A DNA stretch of 10,106 nt from Burkholderia sp. (GTDB lineage: Bacteria > Pseudomonadota > Gammaproteobacteria > Burkholderiales > Burkholderiaceae): positions 1 through 10,106 of the forward strand of contig NZ_JAHACR010000137.1 in assembly GCF_018375725.1 (NCBI RefSeq), in the 5' to 3' direction. Made by a program: the position numbers and the translations under genes. The notes below the pieces were generated by a model that was not told the DNA's origin, ran no database searches, and worked only from the letters and a program-made list of their open reading frames with translations. Every line of letters starts with the position of its first letter. Position 1 is the first letter of the stretch. Of this stretch, positions 1 to 6,915 are shown in pieces.

Positions 1-35
1 CGTTTCGCGGTCGATCGGCGTCAGCGCTTCGACGC
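1..35. other. Short non-coding edge downstream of can
   Basis: This is the left edge of the window, past the can stop codon. No start codon, ribosome binding site or hairpin can be defined in 35 bases. It could be a spacer or the edge of a neighbouring gene, and the sequence does not decide which. Confidence 0.3.
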
Positions 36-803
36 TTACTTCTGTCCGGTGCAAGGCTTCATGGTCGGCGCCACGGACCGGGCGAGCTCCTCGAGCATCG
101 CCGCGTCGGCCGCGACCATGTCGTTGTCGGGCGAATGCTGGCCGTTGACGGTCAGCGCGGCCACGCAGCGCGCGTAGGTTTCGCTGAGCGCGTCGGGGTT
201 CGACACGGCCATCCCGAGATTGCGGATCCGGCCGTCGTGCACGCCGTAGACGAGCCCGTGCACGGTGAGCTGCTGCCCGCGCGCCCACGCGTCGTTGACG
301 ATCGTCGTGCGGCAGACGTTGACGACCTGCTCGATCACGTTCAGCTCGATCAGGCGGCGATAACGCGCTTCGCCGATCGACCACGCCTCGAGCAGATCCG
401 AGTGCTTCTCGCGCACGTCCTGCACATGTTGCAGCCAGTTGTCCGCGAGGCCGACGCGGCGGCTGTGGAGCGCGGCGTTCACGCCCGAGCAGCCGTAGTG
501 GCCGACGACGATGACGTGCTTCACGCGCAGCAGGTCGACCGCGAACTGGACCACCGACAGGCAGTTGAGATCGCTGTGCACGACGACGTTCGCAATGTTG
601 CGATGCACGAACACTTCGCCCGGCGGCAGGCCGATGATCTGGTTCGCCGGCACGCGCGAATCGGAGCAGCCGATCCACAGATATTCCGGCGCCTGCTGGT
701 CGGCGAGACGCGAGAAGTATTGCGGGTCGACCGCAAGTTCGCGCTTGACCCAGGCGTCGTTGTTGTCGAACAGATGGGAAAGCGGGTGGTCTTTGGTGGT
801 CAT
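36..803 (-). CDS. can: Beta-class carbonic anhydrase
   Basis: This 255-residue enzyme interconverts CO2 and bicarbonate in the cytoplasm and supplies bicarbonate to biotin-dependent carboxylases and other carboxylating steps. The beta-class zinc site is complete. CSDSR (residues 46-50) gives ligand C46 and the D48/R50 dyad, and HYGC gives H102 and C105. By comparison with remembered E. coli Can and the Haemophilus enzyme, W43, R68 and Y186 match the three residues of the non-catalytic bicarbonate site, so a type II, bicarbonate-inhibited enzyme is likely. Length agrees with the family (E. coli about 220) plus a short C-terminal extension. I chose the ATG at 803 because homology begins just after it; the open frame runs on to 920 but that part overlaps the aceK end and resembles nothing. 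The ribosome binding site is weak. It lies 47 bp after aceK on the same strand, probably co-transcribed. Confidence 0.96.
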   Translation of the reverse strand: MTTKDHPLSHLFDNNDAWVKRELAVDPQYFSRLADQQAPEYLWIGCSDSRVPANQIIGLPPGEVFVHRNIANVVVHSDLNCLSVVQFAVDLLRVKHVIVVGHYGCSGVNAALHSRRVGLADNWLQHVQDVREKHSDLLEAWSIGEARYRRLIELNVIEQVVNVCRTTIVNDAWARGQQLTVHGLVYGVHDGRIRNLGMAVSNPDALSETYARCVAALTVNGQHSPDNDMVAADAAMLEELARSVAPTMKPCTGQK

Positions 804-850
804 GGGTGTGAGGTTCCGTGGGCGGGAATCAGGTTCAGCGGGGCCGAGGA

Positions 851-2662
851 TCAGGCGGCGCGCTGGGCGCCGGCATCCTCGCTGTCTGCCGCGTCGAAGT
901 GCTCGGGATAGCGCACGCAAAAGCGCAACGACGCGTCATACGGGTAAAAATCGGGCAACTCGCCTTGCAGCAGCTTGTCCTTGCTGTCCTGCCACAGCGC
1001 GGGCTCGAAGAAATCGGCGTGGTGCCGGAGGAACGCCGTGCGCACGCGCGGGTCGCCGAGCAGGAACGGGCCGTAGGTTTCGGGAAAGATGTCGTGCGGG
1101 CCGACGGTGTACCACGGCTCGCCGGACATCTCGTCCTCTTCGTTGCGCGGCGGCGGCACGCGGCGGATGTTGCAGTCGGTCAGGTACTCGATTTCATCAT
1201 AGTCGTAGAACACGACGCGGCCATGGCGCGTGACGCCGAAGTTCTTGTACAGCATGTCGCCGGGGAAGATATTCGCCTTCATCAGCTCCTTTACCGCGTT
1301 GCCGTACTCCTTCACGCCGTGCTCGATCTCCGCGTCGCTGCCGTTCTGCAGATACAGGTTGAGCGGCGTCATCCGGCGCTCGATGTACAGGTGCCGGATC
1401 ACAAGGTTGTCGCCCTCGTATTCGAGCAGCGACGGGACCTCCCGCTCCAGCTCGCGCACGAGCGCATGGTCGAGGCGCGCGAGCGGCAGGGCGACGCTCG
1501 AATACTCGAGCGTGTCGGCCATCCGCCCGAGGCGGTCGTGGCGCTTCACGAGCTGGTATTTCTCCATGATCTGCGCGCGCGTCGTTTCCTTGGGCGGCGG
1601 GAAGTGATCCTTGATGATCTTGAACACGTAAGGGAACGACGGCAGCGTGAACACGAGCATCACGAGACCCTTGATCCCCGGCGCGATGATGAAGCGGTCG
1701 CTCGAATGCGACAGGTGATGCAGCAGGTCGCGGTAGAACAGGTTCTTGCCCTGCTTTTGCAGGCCGACCGACGTGTAGATCTCGGCCTTCGGCTTGCCCG
1801 GCATGATCGAGCACAGGAAGTCGACATACGCGGACGGCACGTTCATGTCGACGAGGAAGTACGAATGCGAGAAGCCGAAGATGATCAGCAGCTGTTCGCG
1901 GCGCAGCAGCACCGTGTCGAGCACGAGAAGGCCCGGGCGTACGTGGCGGATCGGCACCGCGAACGGCAGCACGCGGTCGCCGTTGATGATGCGGCCGACG
2001 ATGTACGCGGTCTTGTTGCGGAAGAACAGCGACGACAGCACGTGGATCTGGAAATTCGCCGCCTCGCTGAACGTGCCGAATTCGTCCTGGATCGCACGCA
2101 TCACGCACGCGGTGTCGCGGGCGAGATCCTCGAACGGCGGGTTGAGCTGGAAGTTCGTGACGATGCGCTCGAGCGTGACCGCAAGCCCGTCGGTGCCCGG
2201 ATAGTACGCGCGGTAGGTCGGCTTCCCGGCCGGCTCGTCGTTCTCGAGGTATTCGGTCGAGATCGCCGGCCGCACGAAGATGAAGTCGTTGTTGAAGTAC
2301 GAGCGGTGCAGGATCTTGCAGCACACCGAGTTGAAGAACGTCTCCGCACACTCCGGCTGGCGATGCGACGTCAGGAGACCGATGTAATGCAGCTTGATCT
2401 GCTGCCAGACATCGTTGTCGATGTGCTCCGCCTCGTATTCGTCTTCCAGCACTTCGACGCATTCCTGCACGCGATCGTCGTACGACGTGATCCGTTCGCG
2501 CGCGAGCCGCTGCAAGCCATGCCAGTCGGCGCGCTCGAACAGTGTCTTCGCCTCGACCGCCGCCTCGCGGAAGATCCGGTAGTGGCGATCGAAATTCTCG
2601 AGCATCGTCTGGGCGACATCGAAGCCGATCTGCGATGAAAGCAGTTTGGGGAAGTGGTTCAT
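851..2662 (-). CDS. aceK: Isocitrate dehydrogenase kinase/phosphatase
   Basis: AceK phosphorylates isocitrate dehydrogenase, switching it off so isocitrate enters the glyoxylate shunt, and reverses this with a phosphatase activity in the same active site. The protein has 603 residues (E. coli about 578). The N-terminal regulatory half spans roughly residues 1-315 and the kinase-like half about 316-590. The ATP loop APGIKG is at 327-332, with the ATP-binding lysine K348 in VFK. D383 in RMADT matches E. coli D371, needed for phosphatase action. D469 in FPGDM matches catalytic D457, N474 matches N462, and D487/D489 in YDYDE match D475/D477. All sit at a constant +12 offset from remembered E. coli numbering, so both activities should be intact. 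The ATG at 2662 fits the family N terminus, but no strong Shine-Dalgarno precedes it. No aceA, aceB or icd lies beside it in this window, unlike the E. coli aceBAK operon. Confidence 0.98.
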   Translation of the reverse strand: MNHFPKLLSSQIGFDVAQTMLENFDRHYRIFREAAVEAKTLFERADWHGLQRLARERITSYDDRVQECVEVLEDEYEAEHIDNDVWQQIKLHYIGLLTSHRQPECAETFFNSVCCKILHRSYFNNDFIFVRPAISTEYLENDEPAGKPTYRAYYPGTDGLAVTLERIVTNFQLNPPFEDLARDTACVMRAIQDEFGTFSEAANFQIHVLSSLFFRNKTAYIVGRIINGDRVLPFAVPIRHVRPGLLVLDTVLLRREQLLIIFGFSHSYFLVDMNVPSAYVDFLCSIMPGKPKAEIYTSVGLQKQGKNLFYRDLLHHLSHSSDRFIIAPGIKGLVMLVFTLPSFPYVFKIIKDHFPPPKETTRAQIMEKYQLVKRHDRLGRMADTLEYSSVALPLARLDHALVRELEREVPSLLEYEGDNLVIRHLYIERRMTPLNLYLQNGSDAEIEHGVKEYGNAVKELMKANIFPGDMLYKNFGVTRHGRVVFYDYDEIEYLTDCNIRRVPPPRNEEDEMSGEPWYTVGPHDIFPETYGPFLLGDPRVRTAFLRHHADFFEPALWQDSKDKLLQGELPDFYPYDASLRFCVRYPEHFDAADSEDAGAQRAA

Positions 2663-2771
2663 TGGCGTGCAGGATCAGGGGCGGTCGGCACTCGCCATTT
2701 TAGCGCCCGAGTGGCGGATTCACCGTATCCGCGGCAAGGCGGCGCAGGGACGCGGAACGGCGCGATGCGCG

Positions 2772-2789
2772 CCGAACGGCGACGTTCGG
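2772..2789. repeat. Inverted repeat in the aceK upstream region
   Basis: CCGAACG (2772-2778) and CGTTCGG (2783-2789) are perfect 7-bp arms around a GCGA loop. If aceK transcription starts beyond 2790, this hairpin lies in the aceK leader about 110 nt before the start codon. It lacks a T-run in either direction, so it is not a classical terminator. Confidence 0.45.
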
Positions 2790-2855
2790 TGCATCTTCGC
2801 GTAAAGATACGGGTACGGAACCGATTATGGCGAGAATTTTTTTTGATGTGCGGCG

Positions 2856-2910
2856 GCCCGGATCCGATCCGGGCGGACGACGTCCGGCGGGATTGGACGA
2901 TAGAATCGTC
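2856..2910. promoter_or_regulatory. Three palindromes before the hydrolase gene
   Basis: Three perfect inverted repeats occur within 55 bases. The first, 2856-2874, has 9-bp arms (GCCCGGATC / GATCCGGGC) around one base. The second, 2875-2885, directly abuts it with 5-bp arms (GGACG / CGTCC). The third, 2896-2910, has 6-bp arms (GACGAT / ATCGTC) around AGA and contains TAGAAT (2901-2906), a plausible -10 box for the plus strand. No good -35 is seen at the expected distance. The near-absent loops favour protein-binding operator sites over RNA hairpins. Short palindromes are common in GC-rich DNA, so regulation here is an inference. Confidence 0.35.
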
Positions 2911-2973
2911 GCGATGCCAGCGACGCTTCGCCGCACGCCGGCCGATAGACATGACAACGAGACGCCCCATCCG

Positions 2974-4053
2974 ATGAACGCACTGGAACACCAACTCGAC
3001 TATCCCTTTGCCGACACGCTGCCGCCCGCGGGCGAGACGGTCGAGATTGCGCCCGGCGTGCGCTGGCTGCGCATGCCGCTGCCGTTCTCGCTCGATCACA
3101 TCAACCTGTGGCTGCTGCGCGACGAGATCGACGGGCAGGCGGGCTGGACGGTCGTCGACTGCGGGATCGCATCGGACGCGATCCGCTCGCACTGGGAGCA
3201 GATCTTCGACACGCAACTCGAGGGCCTGCCGGTGCTGCGCGTGATCGTCACGCACTGCCACCCGGATCATTTCGGGCTCGCGAACTGGATCTGCGAGGGA
3301 GGCGACCGGGCACGCTGGAAGGTGCGTCTGTGGATGACGCTCGGCGAATACCTGTTCGGCTGCCTGCTGGCCGCGGGCAACGGCTCGAATGCCGGCGGTC
3401 CGGGGGCGGCCGCGCACTTCGCGCGGCACGGCCTCACGGACCCCGCCGCGCTCGACAAGCTGCACAACCGCCGCAGCTATTACTCGGATCTCGTGCCGGC
3501 CGTGCCGCCGCGCTACCGCCGCCTGCGCGACGGCGACACGGTGACGATCGGCGCCCGCACGTGGCGCGTCGTGACCGGCTTTGGTCATTCGCCTGAACAT
3601 TGCGCGCTGCATTGCGAGGCCGACGGCTTGCTGATTTCCGGCGACATGGTGCTGCCGCGCATCTCGACGAATGTGTCGGTGTTCGATCTCGAGCCGGAGG
3701 AGAATCCGCTAGCGCTGTATCTCGAATCGCTCGGCCGCTACGAGCCGATGGCGGCCGAGACGCTCGTGCTGCCGTCGCACGGCAAGCCGTTTCGCGGGCT
3801 GCATACCCGCATTGCGCAATTGCGTGCGCATCACGACGCGCGGCTCGACGAGGTGCGCAGTGCCTGCGCCGAGCGGCCGATGAGCGCGGCCGACATCGTG
3901 CCGATCATGTTCCGCCGCCGCGAGCTGGATCTTCACCAGATGACGTTCGCGCTTGGCGAAGCGCTCGCGCATCTGAATCTGCTGTGGTTGGCGGGGGAGT
4001 TGACGCGCACCGAAGGGGCGGACGGCGTGCTCCGCTTTACTGCGCGCGCCTGA
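2974..4053 (+). CDS. MBL-fold metallo-hydrolase, substrate unknown
   Basis: This 359-residue protein belongs to the metallo-beta-lactamase superfamily and should bind two metal ions. The signature THCHPDH (residues 93-99) gives H94, H96, D98 and H99. H205 (GHSPEH), D224 (SGDM) and H269 (SHG) complete the ligand set, so it is probably active. Residues from about 285 are helical and fit the winged-helix-like tail seen in LACTB2-type members. No signal peptide is visible, so it is probably cytoplasmic. Superfamily members of this kind cleave thioesters, phosphoesters or lactones; the sequence does not say which. The ATG at 2974 is preferred because the next residues look like the conserved start of the domain. 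In-frame ATGs at 2914 and 2827 would add unconserved-looking residues, and none has a strong ribosome binding site. It is divergent from aceK and converges on the binding-protein gene. Confidence 0.9.
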   Translation: MNALEHQLDYPFADTLPPAGETVEIAPGVRWLRMPLPFSLDHINLWLLRDEIDGQAGWTVVDCGIASDAIRSHWEQIFDTQLEGLPVLRVIVTHCHPDHFGLANWICEGGDRARWKVRLWMTLGEYLFGCLLAAGNGSNAGGPGAAAHFARHGLTDPAALDKLHNRRSYYSDLVPAVPPRYRRLRDGDTVTIGARTWRVVTGFGHSPEHCALHCEADGLLISGDMVLPRISTNVSVFDLEPEENPLALYLESLGRYEPMAAETLVLPSHGKPFRGLHTRIAQLRAHHDARLDEVRSACAERPMSAADIVPIMFRRRELDLHQMTFALGEALAHLNLLWLAGELTRTEGADGVLRFTARA

Positions 4054-4064
4054 ACGGAAGCGGG

Positions 4065-4126
4065 GCCGCCGCAACGGCGGCACACGCGAGGGCAAATGAC
4101 GCTGCACGCGGAAGGGCGTGCAGCGT
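4065..4126. terminator. Tandem hairpins between convergent genes
   Basis: Two perfect stem-loops lie between the converging hydrolase and binding-protein genes. The first has 7-bp arms GCCGCCG (4065-4071) and CGGCGGC (4075-4081) with a CAA loop. The second has 11-bp arms (4099-4109 and 4116-4126) around a six-base loop. Position and symmetry suit a bidirectional terminator. Neither has a strong T-run; on the minus strand the larger stem is followed by TCATTT, so termination is inferred mainly from stem strength and context. Confidence 0.6.
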
Positions 4127-4165
4127 TCGGCGCGGCGCCCGGCGGTTAACCGGTGCGCCGTCGAG

Positions 4166-5755
4166 TTATTGCACGCTCACCGTCGTGAAATTCTGCCGTC
4201 CGAACGGACTCACGCGATAGCCGCTCACGGCGGTGCGCGTCAGCGCCGACGCGGTCGGGTAGCCGAGCGGAATCCACAGCGCCTGGTCGTGGATGATCTT
4301 CTGCGCTGCCTCATACAGCTTCGCGCGCTTCGCCTGGTTGCCGGTTTCCCGGCCGTCGGCGATCAGCTTGTCGAGCTGCGGATCGCAATAGCGTGCGAAG
4401 TTGATGCCCGACTTCACCGCATTGCAGCTGAACTGCGGCGTCAGGTAGTTGTCCGGGTCACCATTGTCGCCGGCCCAGCCCATGAACAGGAGATCGTGCT
4501 CGCCGAGCTTCGCCTGCTTGATCAGCTCGCCCCATTCGATCACCTTCACGTCCGCCTTCACGCCGATCTTCGCGAGATCGGCCTGCAGCAGTTCCGCGCC
4601 CGCCTTCGGGTTCGGGTTCAGCACGCTGCCCGTCGGGCGCACCCAGATCGTCGTCGAGAAGCCGTTCGGAAAGCCTGCCGCGGAGAGCAGATGCTTCGCT
4701 TTCGCGGGATCGTACACGTACGGCGCGATGTCCTTCGCGTAGCTCCAGGTATTTGGCGGATACGGGTTGTTCGCCGGCGTCGCGGTGTTGTCGAACACGA
4801 CTTTCAGGTAGGTCGAGCGGTCGAATGCGAGATTCAGCGCCTGACGCACCTTTTCATTGTCGAGCGGCTTCTTCTGCGTATTGAGCGCGATGAACGCGGT
4901 CATGAAGGCGGGCGTCTGCACGACCTTCAGCGCGTGTTCGTTCTTTGCCGCAAGCACGTCCTGCGGTTTCGGCGACAGTGCGATCTGGCATTCGCCCGCC
5001 TTCACCTTTTGCATGCGCACCGACGCATCGGGCGTGATCGCGTAGATCAGCCGGTCGACCCTGGGTTTCTGGCCCCAGTAGCTCGGGTTCACGTCGTAGC
5101 GGATCAGCGCATCCTTGGTGTAGTGGCGCAGCACGAACGGACCGGTGCCGATCGGCTTTGCGTTCAGGTCCGCCTGCTTGCCGGCCTTCAGCAGCTGCTC
5201 GGCATATTCGGCCGAGTAGATCGACGCGAAGCCCATTGTCAGGATCGGCACGAAGGTCGCGTTCGGTTCGTTCAGCACGAACTTCACGGTGCTGTCGTCG
5301 ATTTTCCCGATCGACTTCACGAGCTTCGTCAGGCCCATCGACTGCGCGTGCGGGAAGCCGCTCGCGCCGGCGACCTTGTGCCACGGATTGCCGTCGTCGA
5401 GCATCCGGCTGAATGTGAACACGACGTCGTCGGCGTTCAGCGGACGCGACGGCTTGAAGTAGTCGGTGCTCTGGAACGCGACGTTCGGGCGAAGGTGGAA
5501 CGTGTAGACGAGACCGTCGGCGCTCGCTTCCCACTTGTCCGCGAGCGCCGGGACGACCTTCTTCGCGGCTTCGTCGTAGGACACCAGCGTATTGAAGATC
5601 ACGTCCGCCGAGGCGTTGGTCGTGACGAGGGAGTTGTACTGCACGACGTCGAAGCCGTCCGGGCTCGATTCGGTGCAAACGGTGAGCGGCTTGGCCGCGG
5701 CGATAACCGGAACGGCGGCGGCGAGCGCGACCGCGGCGAACAGCTTGACGTGCAT
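4166..5755 (-). CDS. DppA-like periplasmic substrate-binding protein
   Basis: This 529-residue protein is an ABC-importer binding protein of the peptide/nickel family (SBP_bac_5, cluster C). It resembles E. coli DppA (535 residues) along its whole length. Residues 1-21 form a signal peptide (M-H-V-K, hydrophobic core, Ala-rich cleavage site near 21-22). Family landmarks include LNADDVVFTF (107-116), PIGTGPF (201-207), the ITPDASVR segment (240-247) and GWAGDNGDPDN (426-436). D430 matches DppA D408, which holds the ligand amino group. The position matching DppA R355, which holds the ligand carboxylate, is S377 here, so the ligand may not be a simple dipeptide. The ATG at 5755 is supported by a good GGGAG ribosome binding site and the signal peptide. 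No permease or ATPase gene is adjacent in this window. Alternatives are binding of oligopeptides, glutathione-like compounds or heme; the gene symbol is left open. Confidence 0.92.
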   Translation of the reverse strand: MHVKLFAAVALAAAVPVIAAAKPLTVCTESSPDGFDVVQYNSLVTTNASADVIFNTLVSYDEAAKKVVPALADKWEASADGLVYTFHLRPNVAFQSTDYFKPSRPLNADDVVFTFSRMLDDGNPWHKVAGASGFPHAQSMGLTKLVKSIGKIDDSTVKFVLNEPNATFVPILTMGFASIYSAEYAEQLLKAGKQADLNAKPIGTGPFVLRHYTKDALIRYDVNPSYWGQKPRVDRLIYAITPDASVRMQKVKAGECQIALSPKPQDVLAAKNEHALKVVQTPAFMTAFIALNTQKKPLDNEKVRQALNLAFDRSTYLKVVFDNTATPANNPYPPNTWSYAKDIAPYVYDPAKAKHLLSAAGFPNGFSTTIWVRPTGSVLNPNPKAGAELLQADLAKIGVKADVKVIEWGELIKQAKLGEHDLLFMGWAGDNGDPDNYLTPQFSCNAVKSGINFARYCDPQLDKLIADGRETGNQAKRAKLYEAAQKIIHDQALWIPLGYPTASALTRTAVSGYRVSPFGRQNFTTVSVQ

Positions 5756-6122
5756 GGAGTCTCCCACGTGGCGTGTTGTGCAGTGATTGGACGATGGGGC
5801 GCCGCGCGGGGCAGCGCATGTGGCGGATAGCATACCGCCAAAGCGCGGGCCGCGTGAAAAACGGCGACGGAACACGGCGCGTTGGACGAACAACGATCGT
5901 TTTGACGTCGGAATGGCTGCCGAAGCGGCGGATTCCTGCGGGGTGCTGCGGCGTGCGGCGCGGTGGAACCCGGGCGGCATGGAATCGGCTGCGCCGCGGC
6001 ATGCGGCAACGTGGAACTGCTCAGGCGACAGGCGCCGGCGCTGACGGGCGCACGCCAGGAATGCGCATCGCGCGTCGCTGGCACGCCGGGGCGCGGGTTG
6101 TCGGCTTCCCGTGCGTACGGGC
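5756..6122. other. Non-coding region upstream of the binding-protein gene
   Basis: These 367 bases separate two minus-strand genes. They hold a candidate promoter with an imperfect palindrome (5821-5858), a 10-bp perfect palindrome AACGATCGTT (5892-5901) and, next to the dehydrogenase stop codon, a small hairpin CCCGT / ACGGG (6108-6121) without a T-run. Several overlapping open frames cross the region on both strands, but none has a recognisable protein or ribosome binding site, so I read it as non-coding. Its length suggests the binding-protein gene is transcribed separately from the dsbA cluster. Confidence 0.6.
5821..5858 (-). promoter_or_regulatory. Candidate promoter of the binding-protein gene
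   Basis: On the minus strand TTCACG (5858-5853) and TATGCT (5834-5829) each match four of six bases of the sigma-70 -35 and -10 boxes, with 18 bp between. Transcription would start near 5822, leaving a leader of about 66 nt. The -10 box lies inside an imperfect palindrome (5821-5840) with perfect outer arms TGGCGG / CCGCCA, which could be a repressor site. This is by eye only. Confidence 0.4.
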
Positions 6123-6896
6123 TTATTCGGCCGGCGCTCTCGGCTTGCGCGGCGCCTTCTCGAACAGGCGGTCGTAGAGCCAGAGCGGCATCACGTGCAG
6201 CACTTTCGCGACGACGCCCATCTGCCAGGGGATCACGCGGAACGCGCTGCGCTGCGCGATCGCACGGGCGGCACGCGCGGCGAACTGGTCGGCGTCCATC
6301 AGGAACGGCATCCGGTACGGATTGTGCGCGGTCATCGGCGTGCGGATATAGCCGGGCGCGATCGTCACGACGCCGACGCCGGCCGGCCGCAGCTCGACAC
6401 GGAGCGCTTCGAGATACTTGATCGCCGCCGACTTCGACGCGCTGTATGCGCCGGATCCGGGCAGGCCGCGCACGCCGGCGACGCTGGCAATGCCGACGAG
6501 CGTGCCGCGCCGGGCGGCCGTCATCGGGCCGACGAACGGCTCGAACGTCGCGACCATTCCGAAGTAATTGATATCCATCACGTTGCGGAACGCGGCGAGA
6601 TCGCCGTGGCCCGTCACCGCGCCCTGGCTGATGCCGGCATTCGCGATGACGATGTCCGGGCAGCCGTGCGCGGCGATGAACGCGCCGGCGGCGCTGGCGA
6701 GCGCATCGGCGTCGCGCACGTCGGCGGGATAGATCGAGACGGAAAGGGCGGGGAAGCGTCGCGCAAACGCATCAAGCGCGTCGGTGCGCCGCGCGACGAG
6801 GCCGAGCGTTGCGCCCTGACGGGCGTATTCCTCGGCCATTGCCAGGCCGAGGCCGCTCGACGCGCCGGTAATGAAGACCTTCAGCGGGGATGTCAT
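6123..6896 (-). CDS. Short-chain dehydrogenase/reductase (SDR)
   Basis: This 257-residue classical SDR is an NAD(P)-dependent oxidoreductase of unknown substrate. The cofactor glycine motif TGASSGLG is at residues 10-17, the NAG motif at 86-88, and the active-site tetrad is N110, S138, Y151 and K155 (YSASK). The PG motif after strand six is at 181-182. R36/R37 after the second strand favour NADPH. Length is typical of classical SDRs. A hydrophobic stretch near the C terminus (about 225-243) followed by a basic tail could give membrane contact, as in related DltE-type (COG0300) reductases, but that is speculation. The ATG at 6896 lies 19 bp after the dsbA stop codon, so the two are almost surely co-transcribed. 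The link to disulfide formation is unexplained. Confidence 0.93.
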   Translation of the reverse strand: MTSPLKVFITGASSGLGLAMAEEYARQGATLGLVARRTDALDAFARRFPALSVSIYPADVRDADALASAAGAFIAAHGCPDIVIANAGISQGAVTGHGDLAAFRNVMDINYFGMVATFEPFVGPMTAARRGTLVGIASVAGVRGLPGSGAYSASKSAAIKYLEALRVELRPAGVGVVTIAPGYIRTPMTAHNPYRMPFLMDADQFAARAARAIAQRSAFRVIPWQMGVVAKVLHVMPLWLYDRLFEKAPRKPRAPAE

Positions 6897-6915
6897 GCCG
6901 GCGCCGGATCGGGGC

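Larger units (their letters stand above)
2663..2973. other. Divergent intergenic region, aceK / hydrolase
   Basis: These 311 bases separate two divergent genes and must hold both promoters. They contain, left to right, a hairpin (2772-2789), a run of eight T on the plus strand (2837-2844, an A-tract when read toward aceK) and a group of palindromes (2856-2910). I could not assign an aceK promoter confidently: CATAAT (2829-2824) and TATCTT (2809-2804) on the minus strand resemble -10 boxes, but neither has a good -35 at 16-18 bp. No convincing small gene is present. An ATG at 2951 opens only eight codons and overlaps the hydrolase start. Confidence 0.6.

Noticed and set aside
804..920. Upstream extension of can to 920
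   Set aside because: The added residues are Arg-rich, overlap the aceK 3' end in another frame and are absent from carbonic anhydrases.
818..2638. A 606-codon open frame on the plus strand, antisense to aceK
   Set aside because: The product is rich in Arg, Val, Asp, His and Glu without recognisable domains, as expected when a GC-biased gene is read backwards. aceK on the other strand is unmistakable.
2951..2977. Eight-codon frame overlapping the hydrolase start codon (ATGA type)
   Set aside because: It has no clear ribosome binding site or leader-peptide signature; the overlap is easily accidental.
2659..3612. A 317-codon minus-strand frame across the divergent region and hydrolase gene
   Set aside because: It lacks any domain signature, and the metal-binding motifs of the plus-strand hydrolase establish the coding frame.
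4118..5830. A 570-codon open frame on the plus strand, antisense to the binding-protein gene
   Set aside because: Same low-information Arg/Val/His-rich composition; the real gene on the minus strand has a signal peptide, family motifs and a ribosome binding site. Long antisense frames follow from third-position GC bias.
5773..6421. Overlapping plus-strand frames across the 5756-6122 gap
   Set aside because: Composition is dominated by Arg, Gly and Ala; no motif, no ribosome binding site, and they run into the antisense of the SDR gene.
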